DNA from: Pristionchus mayeri
Taxonomy: Eukaryota > Nematoda > Chromadorea > Rhabditida > Neodiplogasteridae
Direction of reading: 5' to 3'
Assembly (NCBI GenBank): GCA_036245805.1
Contig: BTRK01000001.1
Coordinates: 17,119,087 to 17,183,086 of the forward strand
DNA: 64,000 nucleotides
Position numbers and translations under genes: made by a program. Below are positions 31,689-44,300 of this stretch, piece by piece. Below the pieces are notes generated by a model that saw nothing but the letters and a program-made list of their open reading frames with translations, ran no database searches and was not told the DNA's origin. How positions within the stretch are numbered: position 1 is the first letter of the stretch; the number at the start of each line of letters is the position of its first letter.

Positions 31689-32987
31689 ATGCTCGCCCGT
31701 CTCTCTACTCAGTCGTGTCGTGGCCTGTCCCACTCTTCCAAACTCGTCTCCAGAAAAGTTCTGAAGAAAGTAAGTTGACTACGGATGAGATATGTAGCTT
31801 ATATTTAGATTGTGAATTTGGATGGTAAACAACTTAAAACGAAAAAATATCAGTGCCATTGTTTGCTGGAATATGCTCGTTGACATAGAAATGTCATATT
31901 CTGTCAATGTAAAGATTTTCGATATTATTTATAGCAGTTACTTTGGATTTCTCATTGTTCTGGTTTGAGAATGTGAACCCGCGTGCTCGTGGGAATCGAG
32001 ATTCCCTTGTGGACGACCTTCTCGACTGCATCAAAACAGGCTTCAAGGATGGATCGACACTTAAGGATCGACTATTCGGCTTTACCAATAGCAAGAGTGG
32101 GAGCATTAACCGCATGTCCTATTTACAACGGAATATATCACGGTTCCATTTTTTTGAAAATTAAGGTGCAATACATAAAAATGAGTGAACTAGATGAGAA
32201 AGAGGTAGGAGTGGCCATTCACCGAAGAAGTGTCAAACGTTTCTTCACAGCGGGGAAAATTCTCGACACTCAACTGAAGCGCAAACGTTTGGACAAATAT
32301 ATTACAAGTTGAATAGTTTTTAATATACCGGTCGCACATGGTCGGTTTTGTAACAATATTTCTCAAACAAAAAAATGCGTTAGTGGTAGTTCCTCAAATT
32401 ACGATTCCGGAGTGATCGATCTCCTCATATTTGAACATTGTGTTTTTTTAAAGTAAATAATGCATTTCAGTATTCGCTTCTGGTTCCTACGTGATGGTCG
32501 GAGCCTCTGCCTTGGGAATTGGTGCTCTTGCGTTGAACGGGCTGAGAGTGGGCAAGAAGAATGACCGAATACAAGGATCCCAGTGAGCAGCGAAAGTATT
32601 TGGAACTTGAATACTTTTGGTTTTTATGAAATTTGATTCCCATTTTTAAACGGGAATCAAAACGGGAATATTAAAATACATGTAAAACCATATTATATCG
32701 ATAATTTGATCAAATCCAGTCTCTACATATCAATTCTTTCAGAATGTGGCCGCATTTTATTCGTGATCGTCTTAGATCGGAGTTTGGATACGCGATTGCT
32801 TCGATCGGAGTGGCTGTAGCAGCAGCATTTGCAGCAAGAAGAGTCCCCGTCCTGGTTACATTCGCCTCCGGTAGAAGTGGATCGGTCAGTGTAGTTCGGA
32901 ATCTTACTCACTGTGAATACAATCAGACAAAACAACTTAATTTGCAATTTACGTGATTCTGCATAATTTTTAATCTAATGTTCAGGA
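31689..32987 (+). pseudogene. GHITM-like paralogue C', 5' part only
   Basis: Exon 31689-31769 encodes a mitochondrial-type presequence (MLARLSTQSCRGLSHSSK). The exon starting 31970 reads NVNPRARGNRDSLVDDL; its donor is unclear. Exon about 32471-32581 reads VFASGSYVMVGASALGIGAL, and exon about 32744-32885 reads MWPHFIRDRLRSEFGYAIAS. A TTCAG acceptor at 32981-32985 is followed by only a few bases of the next exon before the palindrome arm begins, so the channel-like core is lost. It differs from A throughout and is a separate paralogue. Confidence 0.7.
32181..32312 (+). CDS. Short basic ORF inside paralogue C'
   Basis: Within the C' region, 44 codons from ATG 32181 read MSELDEKEVGVAIHRRS, then a basic helix ending LDKYITS and a stop. 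An identical copy is on the minus strand of the other arm (33300-33169). It looks coding-like in composition and may be an alternative exon or a scrap of another gene. No family recognised. Confidence 0.3.
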   Translation: MSELDEKEVGVAIHRRSVKRFFTAGKILDTQLKRKRLDKYITS

Positions 32988-33792
32988 CACGTAGGAACCA
33001 GAAGCGAATACTGAAATGCATTATTTACTTTAAAAAAACACAATGTTCAAATATGAGGAGATCGATCACTCCGGAATCGTAATTTGAGGAACTACCACTA
33101 ACGCATTTTTTTGTTTGAGAAATATTGTTACAAAACCGACCATGTGCGACCGGTATATTAAAAACTATTCAACTTGTAATATATTTGTCCAAACGTTTGC
33201 GCTTCAGTTGAGTGTCGAGAATTTTCCCCGCTGTGAAGAAACGTTTGACACTTCTTCGGTGAATGGCCACTCCTACCTCTTTCTCATCTAGTTCACTCAT
33301 TTTTATGTATTGCACCTTAATTTTCAAAAAAATGGAACCGTGATATATTCCGTTGTAAATAGGACATGCGGTTAATGCTCCCACTCTTGCTATTGGTAAA
33401 GCCGAATAGTCGATCCTTAAGTGTCGATCCATCCTTGAAGCCTGTTTTGATGCAGTCGAGAAGGTCGTCCACAAGGGAATCTCGATTCCCACGAGCACGC
33501 GGGTTCACATTCTCAAACCAGAACAATGAGAAATCCAAAGTAACTGCTATAAATAATATCGAAAATCTTTACATTGACAGAATATGACATTTCTATGTCA
33601 ACGAGCATATTCCAGCAAACAATGGCACTGATATTTTTTCGTTTTAAGTTGTTTACCATCCAAATTCACAATCTAAATATAAGCTACATATCTCATCCGT
33701 AGTCAACTTACTTTCTTCAGAACTTTTCTGGAGACGAGTTTGGAAGAGTGGGACAGGCCACGACACGACTGAGTAGAGAGACGGGCGAGCAT
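32988..33792 (-). pseudogene. GHITM-like paralogue C, 5' fragment in the right arm
   Basis: Mirror copy of the C' exons: presequence exon 33792-33712, the NVNPRARG exon from about 33511, and only the first part of the next exon (VFASGSYV) before the arm ends at 32988. It is truncated earlier than the plus-strand copy and cannot be functional. Confidence 0.75.
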
Positions 33793-35816
33793 CGATCTGA
33801 AGAGAGAGAAGGGGGGGGGGAGAGAGAAACGAATGTCGGGGAGTAAACGAAGATGAATAGTCAAAATAAATAAAAACAGACAAGTAATCAAGATATTCAT
33901 TCAACGTATCATAACGCGTCGGTATTAATATCTCAAAAACTAATAAAAACAGAATTTTATCCGAGAATCTTCATGTAAGTACACAACAAGATAAAGTGAG
34001 ACCATAAATTCGGGGAAAACCGCATAATTAAATCAAAGTAATCATTCAGCACCATCAATACCTAAGAAAAAACAACAATACCTAAGAAAAAATCAACAAA
34101 CATGATCGAAAATTTCGTGGAATTCACATAACCTAAAATTCATATTGGTCACAGGTTTGAAGGAAATAATTCATAATCTCGAAGTAAGAATGAGGTGCCA
34201 TTACAGTGTTGAGGTTTACTTGTCGAAAGTGATGAGGGTATGAAGCAATATTCATCATAGATCGAATCACATTTAATAGGAGATCGGCGTCTGGCTGAAA
34301 TATCGAGGATACTCAAGGTTTTCTTAATAACATCAAAGAATAAAAAAAAATTTAGCAAATGGCTTTTTGGAGTGTGTCTAATAATTGAAAATGGAGAGTA
34401 AGCTAACACGTTGATTGGGTCGAAGGACTTGAACTCCACTCCATCGTCAACCACATTGCTTGCTGAGACACCTTTAACATTAGCTTTTCGCACTTCGCAA
34501 CTTCTACTATTCCCTTTCAGTGGTAACGACAAATCTACTTTCGCTTGAATAAGAGGCTAATGAAAAGGTGGTTTGAACATATTTCAAGTTTGGCGTACCT
34601 TCTCGTTGTTCTCTCTTCTGTATCTTCTGTACTTTCTGAGGAAGCGCCATTGCCTTCTTGACCACCTGATCGCTATGGGAAACGAAGGACATGAAGACTA
34701 ACAGCAGACCAGTGAGAACTTTCTGATGGAAGCAGTGAGTACAAGACCGAGACACATGGCGAGAGGACCGGCCTCGTTCAGGAATCTCGGCGACGGAGCA
34801 GTCATTGCCACAGTAGAGAAGCCTGCAATGTCATATGAGAATACCAGTCCTATCGTGTCCTCAGTGGGGCTCCTGTGCTAGCGGAATAAGTTTCACAATC
34901 ATTCTTAGCGAAATTTGTACGCGCGCTTCCTCTTCCGACCGATTTTGTGTGAACCGTTGCCGGCTATTCTTACGGAACATGTTAGTAAAAATGTAGCGCC
35001 CGCGAAAACAGGTGATATAATAGGCATCCCTCCAGAATAATGAAATATAGAGCTGCGCAAGCCACTCACCGACAGCGATTCCCGAAGCGTAGGTGAGGAA
35101 TCGGAAGAAAGCGGGGCCAGGGGCACAAATGACGACGCCCATGACGCTCCAGTGCAGCAGCCAGAAGAAGTGCTAGGAAAGAGAACATCAATTATACGGT
35201 ACTAGGTCGAATGAAAACCAAACAACCCTTCATCAGCATTCGAAGACTCAATTTAGTCAGTATAAGAACCTACTGTGACAATATCAGAGGGATAGTTACG
35301 AGCTAGTACCATTAAGAACTCGAGAGAGCGAGATATCTTAATGACTTCATAATGTGAACCCGAATAGTCAATTCAATTCACGACATATCTACTCTGAACT
35401 AATACGAACAAAAATCAGGATCTAGGGAGCATACCTCGAGCACCGTGTTATTGTATTCGATCCTCTTCAACTTGTTGGCGAGAAAGGTGGCTGCGATCTG
35501 ACTCATCATGCCCTGAACATTTAAGTAAAGAATTTGTGCATTTCGCACTAATTGTTATGACCTCTCAGCTGTGTTGTCAAATTATTAATCATAATTCGCT
35601 GTGTGTAAGTTAGTTTTAACGGAAAAAACACACTGACCGAAGGAGTTCCGTCGGAGGAGAACGCAACGAGGAGTGGGACTCCTCGGGCGGCAACTGCTGC
35701 CGCTACCATCACCCCGAGCGACGCAATCGCGTATCCAAACTCCGATCTGAGACGATCACGAACGAACTGCGGCCACATTCTAAAATAATTGAAATGTAGA
35801 GACTGGATTTGATCAC
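32988..35816 (-). repeat. Right arm of the inverted duplication
   Basis: Reverse complement of the left arm. The spacer 32494-32987 (494 bp) is continuous with the left-arm copy of gene C' in the plus direction. The right arm continues outward at 35816 into unique DNA carrying the first exons of gene A. Confidence 0.95.
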
Positions 35817-36670
35817 AGAAAGTTCCTTAAAGTTGAGTCAAGAGGGTATCATATCAGAGAAACATAGGCTTGTAGATTTAAATAAACAAAAAAGTCAAAA
35901 TAGACCAAAATCACTTGTTCCAAATATTGTAGTGACTCACTCGGACTCATTTTCGCTGTTGTTCTCCTTGCCCACTCTTATTGCCTTGTAGGCAAGAGCG
36001 CCAATGCCGAAGGCCGAGGCTCCGGTCATCACGTAGGAAGCGAACACTGAAATGAGTTTTTTTTTATTTTGCTACTTAGGAAAGTTAATTTGTCTACCAA
36101 AAAAAATGTATAAATGTATTTACGATCAAAATGTTATGCCTAACACTAACGCTTTCAACGCACTCAATACTTTTGAAGAAGCTCTAGGATTTTGTTTTCA
36201 TGAGAATGGAGACCTCAAATATTCAGATGCGGTTCATTCGGTTATTTCGATTACATTTGATGTCTTTGGAGGCGAGATCGATAATCTTCGATCCATTCCC
36301 TTTGATGGAGTCGGCGAGGTCGTCCACGATCGAATCTCGATTCCCACGCGAACGCGGGTTCACATTCTAAAATCATGACACTAATTTCAGGAATCGAAAT
36401 TTTAAATGCAATCAATATTATCGAATATGTTAACATCGTCAACCTTCTCTAGCGCGACCAAAATATTCCAACACTACAGGTCATGTTGACCATTAATGTG
36501 TTTATTCTTCCCATACAACATCCATAATTCCAGTTGTTTACAACCCTAATTCACAATATAAACTACATATCTCAGTCATAGTAACTTACTTTCCGTTGAA
36601 CGTTTCTTGAAACGAGCTTAGAAGATTGGGAAAAGCCACGGCACGACTGAGTAGCGAAACGGGCGAGCAT
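34133..36670 (-). CDS. GHITM/TMBIM5-like mitochondrial membrane protein A
   Basis: Exons: 36670-36590 (presequence MLARFATQSCRGFSQSSK), 36366-36255, 36046-35941 (MTGASAFGIGALAYKAIRVG), 35779-35637 (MWPQFVRDRLRSEFGYAIAS), 35512-35435, 35172-35070 (FWLLHWSVMGVVICAPG), near 34823-34600 and a tail to 34133 that includes FKSFDPIN. The MWPQ-x-V-x-DR-x-x-S block, the WLLH-S-V-M-G block, the STVAM-x-APS block and the DPIN ending match growth-hormone-inducible transmembrane protein, an inner-mitochondrial-membrane member of the Bax-inhibitor family. It has six to eight hydrophobic segments. Most of the gene lies in the palindrome arm. A shift of frame after LGLVLTAS is present in both arms, so either a small noncanonical splice or inactivation must be assumed. 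Confidence 0.7.
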
Positions 36671-37065
36671 CGATCTGAAGAGAGAGAGAGGAGATGAGAA
36701 ACGAATTTCTGATCAATAAATGAAAAATCAGCACGTGGCCTGCGTAACCATTAAAAAACTAGGGAAGCATATCATATAGAGAAATTAAGAAGAAATAATT
36801 CATCCAGATAATAAAACTAGTACGAAATACGAAGTGGTGCATGTCAAATCTGAAATTTTTATACATTTCATAAAGACGTGACAACAATAACGAGATACTT
36901 GAAATAAAATAGAACATTATGGAAAGAGATATTTAATTCCTCTACATAAAATGTTGAACAACAAAAGTTCAACACAACTGATCTATCTATTTGTGCCATC
37001 CCTATGTTGCGATCATTCAATAAAAACTCTTTCAAATACCATCGTAGATAAATAACGGAAACAAT
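36671..37065. other. Intergenic between GHITM-like A and B
   Basis: AT-rich upstream region of gene A and downstream region of gene B. Beyond a GAGAGAGAG run near 36680, I see nothing. Confidence 0.3.
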
Positions 37066-40000
37066 TTACAGAAATACAGTAACAGCCCATACATTACCAG
37101 TTGAGAAAAGTAAGTGATTGGTGACAGGTGTATCATTTACTGTAGGGATCTCATTTTCATTTTCTTCATCAGTTCGGTCAGTTGTTGTGCCTGCGCCAGC
37201 TTGTGAGCATTGCCGAGGAGAACGGAGCCAATGAAGAAATTGTAGATTGACATCTGACTGAACGGAGCCTTTGCATCTTTTAGCAGTCACATTTAAGTCA
37301 CACAGGGGAAATTGGCACCTTGACTTATTTCACACTCTTTCTCTTGAATCAGAGGGCATACGAAATATGAATCTCATACAGACTTGCCGACCATTCTTTC
37401 TAGCAAATCGATGGTTGTGGAATGCAATCGAAAACAAACTCACGCATTGATGGGGTCGAAGGACTTGACTTCCAATTCACCACTTCCTGAAATATAATAA
37501 TTGATAATGGTTCACGAACTTCGATAGGAATTTTATCAGTGGAATATCGTTCGTCAAACTATTCTTTGTATCGAACAAAGTCAGAACTAACAATGTCTGG
37601 CTCATTTTTGGAATATGAGCATCCTCATTCTATACTCGAGTCTATACCTCTGAATTCACCCGGATGGGGAGAAGAAGTGACCTCCTCAACCACTTTCTGA
37701 GTAAAGGAAGGGAGACAGGCAGTGAAGAGGATTGGACGACCGTACCAAACGATCAGCACCAGGCCTAAGTAGATGCAATTAAATGTTTTTATTTCTACAT
37801 TTAAAGTTACCGGACGAGGACGAAATTGACCCCCTATTTTTTGTCCTCCATCGAATAGCCGATGGCTGAATTAGTTGAGAATGAATATACAAAAATGCTA
37901 AAAATCAATAATAGCCTCAAGGGAAAGCCGGAAATGATCAGCATAATCTCGCGCTCTCTCACAGTGAGAGATGAAAAAGCATGGTCATCATATCGTTGGA
38001 AACCGTGGCCTAGTGGTCTAAGGCGCCGTAATTTACATACCTATGGTAGGGTGGGTTTGAGTCCCGGCCTCTGCAGTGACTTTTGCCAAGCTCGTACAAT
38101 TTTTGCCTACTGTTGGGTACTTCCCCCGAAGCTTGGCAAAAGTGACTGTAGAGGTTGGGATTCGAACCCCATACCTTAGGATCCACCATAGGATTAATCC
38201 TATGGTAGGTTTGACCATGGGTTTTTCATCTGTGCTCTCACTTTTGCATACTCTCTCGTACACGCAACCAGATCAGGGTCAGATCAGGGTTTCGTCCTCG
38301 TCCGGTAACTTTAAGGGACACCAAAGCTTTCGAATACATAATATATCATCATTACCATTACTTGTTCAATGCACCTAATTAATATGTAGTGGACAGGCAA
38401 AATGCTTTACAGCTTCATGTTTAACATAGTCATAACTTAAGTACAACTGTTTGGTTTTAATAAATAACATCACATTCATAGAACGTTATAAAGGCCAATT
38501 GCTCATTCAGCTAGCACGATTTAAAATTTCAAGCTAACAAGTGAGTCCCTCTCCAGCTTACCAGGCATGGTCAGCAGTTTGCCAATGGACGGGGGGAGGT
38601 ACCGCAACGCGAGGTTAGCAGCCACCAGAACACCGAATCCACTCCATAGATACTTCTCCGGCATAGGAATTAGAGGCATCGAGGAGAGACCTGCAGTACC
38701 AACCATTTAAATCTCCTTACAGCCTTATAAAAAAGCAACACGTCTACCGACCCGTTTTCTTTACAGAAGCCTTCTACGATCTCACTCTTATTCGTTTTAT
38801 TTTTTCAAGAATGTATAGTTTGACGGCAAAAAAAAACTTCTTTCTGAACACTATTATACGATGAAAAAAAGCATTTGCAAAAATAGGATAAGTCCCTTAT
38901 CCGTGAATGATATTCAACGCTTCTTGAATATTGGATTGAGAAGACTGACAAGCGACTAGTCCCGCAGAGCAAAGGGCGCCTTTGATCAGCGCTGCTCCGC
39001 CAATGCGCCATAGAGAACCGGCAACTGCACCCGCGACACTCGAGTGCGCCAGCCAAAGGAAGTGCTGGAAGGGAGAAATAATATTACCCGACGTAACTGT
39101 TATCATGCGATATTATAATTTACAAAAACTATCTCTAATGATGTGAACCTTAAATTGGTTCAATAGTTGCGAGAGAAACAATTGAACAGTACTCGGAAAA
39201 AATCTCACTTTTTCGATACTCACTTTTTCGATACTGTTATCGCAGGGGGTGGAACGGACGAGATCGGATATCTTTGCGATGGCAATTGATGAGATTAGGT
39301 AGCTCTGGAATTTAGAAGCTATTTTTTCATTCAAAATGTTAATTTTCGGTATTCCAGCTATCCTTTTAGTAAACATATAAATTAATTTTCGATATTCCAG
39401 CTATCTTTTTAGAAAACATATATTATTCGTAAATTAATATTATTGTATTAGTATATCACGTAATCCCGAATACTTGTAACACAATCAACTTAGTCCCTAG
39501 CTTCTTGTAACATAATAAACATTTCTCGAAAACTGACCAAAATTCCTCCTTGATAAGCTAGGAGAGATGGAAAGGCGGCTCGACTTGCTACAACTGCCGC
39601 CACTGCAGTCACTCCGATCGAGGCAGCCAAGTAGCAGCATGTCGACTTGAGACGATCACCAACGAACTGCGGCCACATTCTGAAAGAAGAAAATGGAGAA
39701 ATTGTATAACATAGGCAATTCAGTATGTACTGGTAAAACCCATTTCGGAAATGCCGAGTCCTAATGAAAATATTTGTGTTCAAATAATCTATTTACAATT
39801 AGTATTTTGCATTTGCATACATTTTGACATCTGTTCTATAAATATTCTCCTTATAACAAAGTAAATTCCGCACTCACAAGGACTCCTGGAGGAGACTGCT
39901 CTCCTTGCCCATTCGCATTCCGTAGAAGGCGAGCGCGCCAATGGTGAGGGCTGAGAGGCCGACCATTGAAGCTGAACCGGACATGAACGCTGAAATGAGC

Positions 40001-40617
40001 AAGACTCTCAATCAGAATTGTGAATTGAGAACGGACGTCGGATGAGAACAATGACGTCTTGCCGCTTTCATACATCCTTTGCTACATCAAAGGCAGCGTG
40101 AGGTCATAATTTTTATCCGGCCTAGTGCCATTGAGAATACTTTTCGTAGCTCAGCATCTAAAAGAGTTTAAAAAAAGATTAACTCACGCCTCTGTTCGGT
40201 GGAGTTCCGCAGGAGATTCTTGAACATCGATCCATCCATCGGCTGGCGACCATTGCTCTTGTCCGTATTTTGCTCGAGGAGGAGTTTCAAGAATTCCTTT
40301 CTATCTCTTTCCCGGCGCTTATTCAAGCCCTGGAGAGGAAAAAATGAAAAATATACAACACAAGCAGTGAAGCAAATGGGCATGGAAAACATATTTTTCA
40401 TCGAAGAATAATATTAAACAGAACGAGTAAATACATTGAAGTAGAGATTTTCAAAAAAAAGCTCAGTGATCGTTTATTAACGTAACCATGTATTTTGAAA
40501 TAATGCCAAAATAGATTAATCTATCAATTATAAACTTACATTCTGCTGGATTTTTTTAGAGATGTGTTTGGAAGAGAGGGAGAGGCCACGACACGACTGA
40601 GTGAGACGGGAGAGCAT
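37066..40617 (-). CDS. GHITM/TMBIM5-like mitochondrial membrane protein B
   Basis: Exons: 40617-40540 (presequence MLSRLTQSCRGLSLSSK), 40329-40188, 39989-39878 (MVGLSALTIGALAFYGMRMG), 39679-39538 (MWPQFVGDRLKSTCCYLAAS), about 39310-39230, about 39066-38895 (FLWLAHSSVAGAVAGSL), about 38700-38560 (LSSMPLIPMPEKYLWSGFG), about 37765-37650, about 37490-37440 (EVKSFDPIN) and a tail to 37066 (LQFLHWLRSPRQC). The order of blocks equals the GHITM family. Divergence from A is large, so it is an older paralogue. A 506-bp MITE sits in the intron between the 38560 and 37765 exons, and a hAT-like MITE remnant near 40025-40130 lies in another intron. Some exon limits are approximate. Confidence 0.75.
37805..38310. 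mobile_element. TTAA-flanked MITE with tRNA-like sequence
   Basis: The inverted ends AGTTACCGGACGAGGACGAA (37805) and its complement (to 38310) are flanked on both sides by TTAA (37801-37804, 38311-38314), as in piggyBac-type insertions. Inside, GTGGCCTAGTGGTCTAAGGC and GGTTTGAGTCCC resemble tRNA A and B boxes. A hairpin CTGCAGTGACTTTTGCCAAGC with its near complement lies at about 38072-38150, and a second, opposite B-box-like GGGGTTCGAATCCC follows. No transposase. Confidence 0.85.
38009..38080 (+). other. tRNA-derived segment (SINE-like), not an intact tRNA
   Basis: A Leu/Ser-like D-arm (TGGCCTAGTGG, then AAGGCGCC) and T-arm (GGGTTTGAGTCCCGG) are spaced as in a tRNA with a variable arm, but the acceptor stem does not pair well. 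Probably a tRNA-derived module carried by the MITE. Confidence 0.5.
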
Positions 40618-41364
40618 CGATCTGAAGTGGAATGGGTAATGGGAATCTTTAGCGAAATGATAAGTGAGATAAGACAGACGAGGTAAGGGAATTACTGGGA
40701 GCTCAATGTTTGTTCGTGAAAGGATCTGATATCAAAAAGGGAGAAGATTAAATGCAGCCGCTTGTAGCTTTTCCAATTCAAGAACATGTTTAGCGTCCCA
40801 AAGGATTAAAATAAGTTTAATATTTGCAAACATGCGAACTGACACATGCAAAACTGCACTTCGAAATTTGAAAGTGTGATAGTTAGTTGAACTTTCTGCT
40901 ATACTAATGAAAAATGATGAACTTGTTCATGATTTGGAAAATCTACCAGCCAGCCGACTTATATGGATTATCCATTTCTCGCGCTGTTAAAAGGTTGATC
41001 TATGAAAAGGTTGAAAACCGACTACTGTTTTTTGGAAAACCCATTCTCTTTTGGATAATACTCCTGTCTAAGAGTACAAAAGCGTCACAGCTTTCGGATT
41101 ATGCATTTGAAGGTGGATAATCCGATGAATAAAAGAGAGAGGAACCAAGATGATATATGGTTTCCTGTGCCTTATTCACATAAAAGAATCCTAGCCAACT
41201 GTAAGAAACCATTTATACTCCAAACAAACAACATGTTCAACAAAAACAGTAAAAGCAAATATCCTAACAACAATATGTAATCATTGAAGAGCCGTAAAAA
41301 GTGTAGGGTACACAAATCAACATGATATTACAGTAGATCAATGACTGGATTCTACACAGTTCAA
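40618..41364. other. Intergenic, nothing recognised
   Basis: Upstream of GHITM-like B and downstream of the aspartyl-tRNA synthetase gene. AT-rich; the ORF near 40914-41120 has no support beyond being open. Confidence 0.3.
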
Positions 41365-44300
41365 TCACTGCTTCTTGACCACTTCATATCCGTATCTCTC
41401 CAGTTCCTCTTTCGATGGTTCGATGGGCGTGTCCACCATCAGATCCCGACCTTCCTTCGTCTTCGGAAACGCGATTACGTCACGGATACCTGGAATTTTA
41501 TCGATCGCTTATCGATTACCGTGCCTACAGTAACCCGGAACTACATCCTACCGTAAGAAGTGTCTCCTCTTCCGGCAAGGACCGAGATCAGGCGGTCGAC
41601 TCCGAAGGCGAATCCGCCATGAGGAGGAGCGCCCGATTCGAGAGCCTCCAGCAGATGCTTCTGAAGGGCATTTTAATATATTTTTTAAAATTATTATCTT
41701 TACATTTTTGTATTCCTTAAAATATGCACACATATGTCTCCTGAACATGTAACGAGCTCGGATGATAAATGAACCCGTCGGAATTTCAACAATGCATCCG
41801 GCTTAGGGCTCATCCAAGCCCGTTTGCAGCGACAATGTTGTCATCGCCAATAATTACTGTATCTTCTCATTGATTTCGAGACAGTTGTTTTGAAAATATG
41901 AGCAAAATATTTATATTTATAAATTTCCTTCCGAAGCGACTAGCCAATTACCTAATTTGTTCATACAAGAAGGTAATATATCAGTGAAACGCATGTTCCC
42001 CAATAAGCATTCAAAAAGAGTAGACGGTAAAAATATAAAATATGGATTCCCACTGTGAATTTTTTTATTATCTCGATCGATTGTAGATCGTTCTGCGCAC
42101 CACTGCGCAATTCAGGCCGCTCTGTAAGACAGCACGGAAAGGAGAATCAGAATCTTACAGTAATCTACAGTACTCCACCCACCATTTCGTTCGTCTCCTC
42201 TCCGAGTATCTGAAGTACTTTCCTCTGCATTTGTCCATTGTGAATGCGAATCGATCCCCCGCCCAATTCGACTCCATTCAGCACAAGATCGAAATGCTGA
42301 GCTGCAAACGTACCGAAATCCCTAATTTGTAATCGATTATCTCTTTCAGTGACCACAACATCTTTCTGTGTAAACCACATACATATAATTGTAATTCATT
42401 ACTCGCTACTGCTACTGTTCTATATATTTTTTCGGGCTCATAACGGATAAATCATCATATCAAGTCGCAATGTGGAAGCTATAATAGGATCGTGCGGCTA
42501 GCAATCACCTGGCATGCAGATTTCAGAATTGTCATTTTTTAATTTTTTTTCTCGGGTTCGTAACGGAAAAATCATCATATCAAGTCGCAATCTCGCGGCT
42601 ATAGTAAGTATTAGACTGTCAGGAAAGTAATTGTAGATTTGGACCTTGATGTTTGAACCATCGTAAAATCAAATTCGTTAAAGATCTCAAGCTAGCTTTC
42701 TAGTGCATATTAGGGGTTGACTTGGCCAATATATCCATGTGCTCAAATCGCTTCATGCTTTTTGGGCTTCCGAAAAATTCAAGTTTTACCATATGTGACA
42801 TTTTCTCTATTTTCTGAAAATATTTTTCGCCTCTCGTATTTTGGGGGGAATAATGGTTATAACTTTTCATATAGTGTAGTGAGAAGCCCTTTCGCAGTTC
42901 TTTCGAAAATTAGTTCTAAGACCGTTCTTGCCTCAATATGGAATGATTTACATACCATTTAATTCAACTCTTATCGAGTTAACACTTCTCAACCGATAAT
43001 ATTTCATGCATCTAAGATTATTCAGACTGTCTTCTCCATAAGTGCTCTTCCATGATACACTATGGAGCTACCTATTACTGAGAAACATTTCAACTCTAGC
43101 CTTTTCTACTTTTCGAAAACATGGATTTTCAGGATTGTTGAATAAAGGTCAACATAGCCAAAATTTCGACTTTTGGTGTACGTAGAATGAACACATTTCC
43201 TCAAAAGTGAGATATCTCCTGACTTAGCCCAGCCGAATACTGGTAGATAAAGAGTAGCTCTAGCATGTAACCACAAAAGTTGGGACTTTTCACCAATGCT
43301 GGAATCAGGAAGTTGTCATATAGTCGAATTTCGACGTTCAAATGTCAGCTTCAGGGTAGTGAAAGCTGGATGTTTTGATAGAAGTATTGCAAGAACATAT
43401 AAGAGGCGAATCGCGAGAGAATCGACCACGCCGCGGCGGTAGGATTCAAGTTTGTTCGATCCGGCTATAATTTTGGTTATAAGTACTGTGATTGACGCTC
43501 TTTAAAACTGCGTCGTCAGAATTTTGATATCTGTCGTCATCTTCGAGATTCAGAAGGCCAAACTTGGTACTGTAACTTTTCGACAGTCAAATCGGGACCA
43601 CTTAAATGATCATAACATTGTTTAAAATTGAGATAGAACGTCGTTCATTGGTTCAAAAGAAAGCTACCATCCTGCTCTACAATTTTTATGTTAAAGTCAT
43701 CATTCCTGCTCTTCATCCTGGTGCGGGGCGGTCGGGTGCACCAAAAATTTCGTATCTCTGGAAATCGGAAAAACGTATTGGGTTATCATGCTTAAGTTGT
43801 AGTGCATATGCATGTCTAACTTATCGCCAAAAATTAGCCAAATCGGAGTATGAACAAAAAAAAGGGACGCACTTTTGTGCGGCGACCCCAAAATTTGTTC
43901 CGGACAAGAGTATTACCGTATCTTCAATTGCCCTCATTTGGGCTCAAAATCGTTAAAAATCTTTTAAAACAACATAACAAATTGTTTCCACTCATGCTAT
44001 AGCACTTTCATTGGTCATAAATGGTCACCTGACCGAAAATTTGAAAATCGATATTTTAGTACCGATCAACTTGCGGCAAGGGTCCAAACGCATTGTATGG
44101 GTTTGAAATGATGTAAATACATCCCTCGAAACCGCTCAGAAGAAAAGGGAGCCTGAAAATGTGAAATTTCGACTGGGGGATCCAAGGAAAGATGTTATAC
44201 AGTATATCAGGAAGAAATCGAGATAGAGACCTGAACTATGGCTCAAAATGTAGAGAATGAAAAGCTAAACATTTCATCTGTTGAAAGTGAGTCTCTATCT

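Larger units (their letters stand above)
29664..32493 (+). repeat. Left arm of a 2.83-kb near-perfect inverted duplication
   Basis: Every position x in this arm matches the complement of about 65480-x in the right arm. The one difference I detected is a homopolymer: 11 C here near 31660, 10 G in the partner. The outer edge is GTGATCAAATCCAG at 29664; the inner edge is GGTTCCTACGTG ending at 32493. It holds the headless GHITM-like copy A' and the first exons of paralogue C'. Confidence 0.95.

Noticed and set aside
31580..31828. Plus-strand frames with LPPPLLSLQID and similar near 31.6 kb
   Set aside because: They are out-of-frame readings of the presequence exon and a poly-C tract; the frame starting at 31689 matches the paralogues.
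38009..38160. One or two intact tRNA genes
   Set aside because: A- and B-box-like segments are present but acceptor and anticodon stems do not pair convincingly, and the sequence is inside a MITE.
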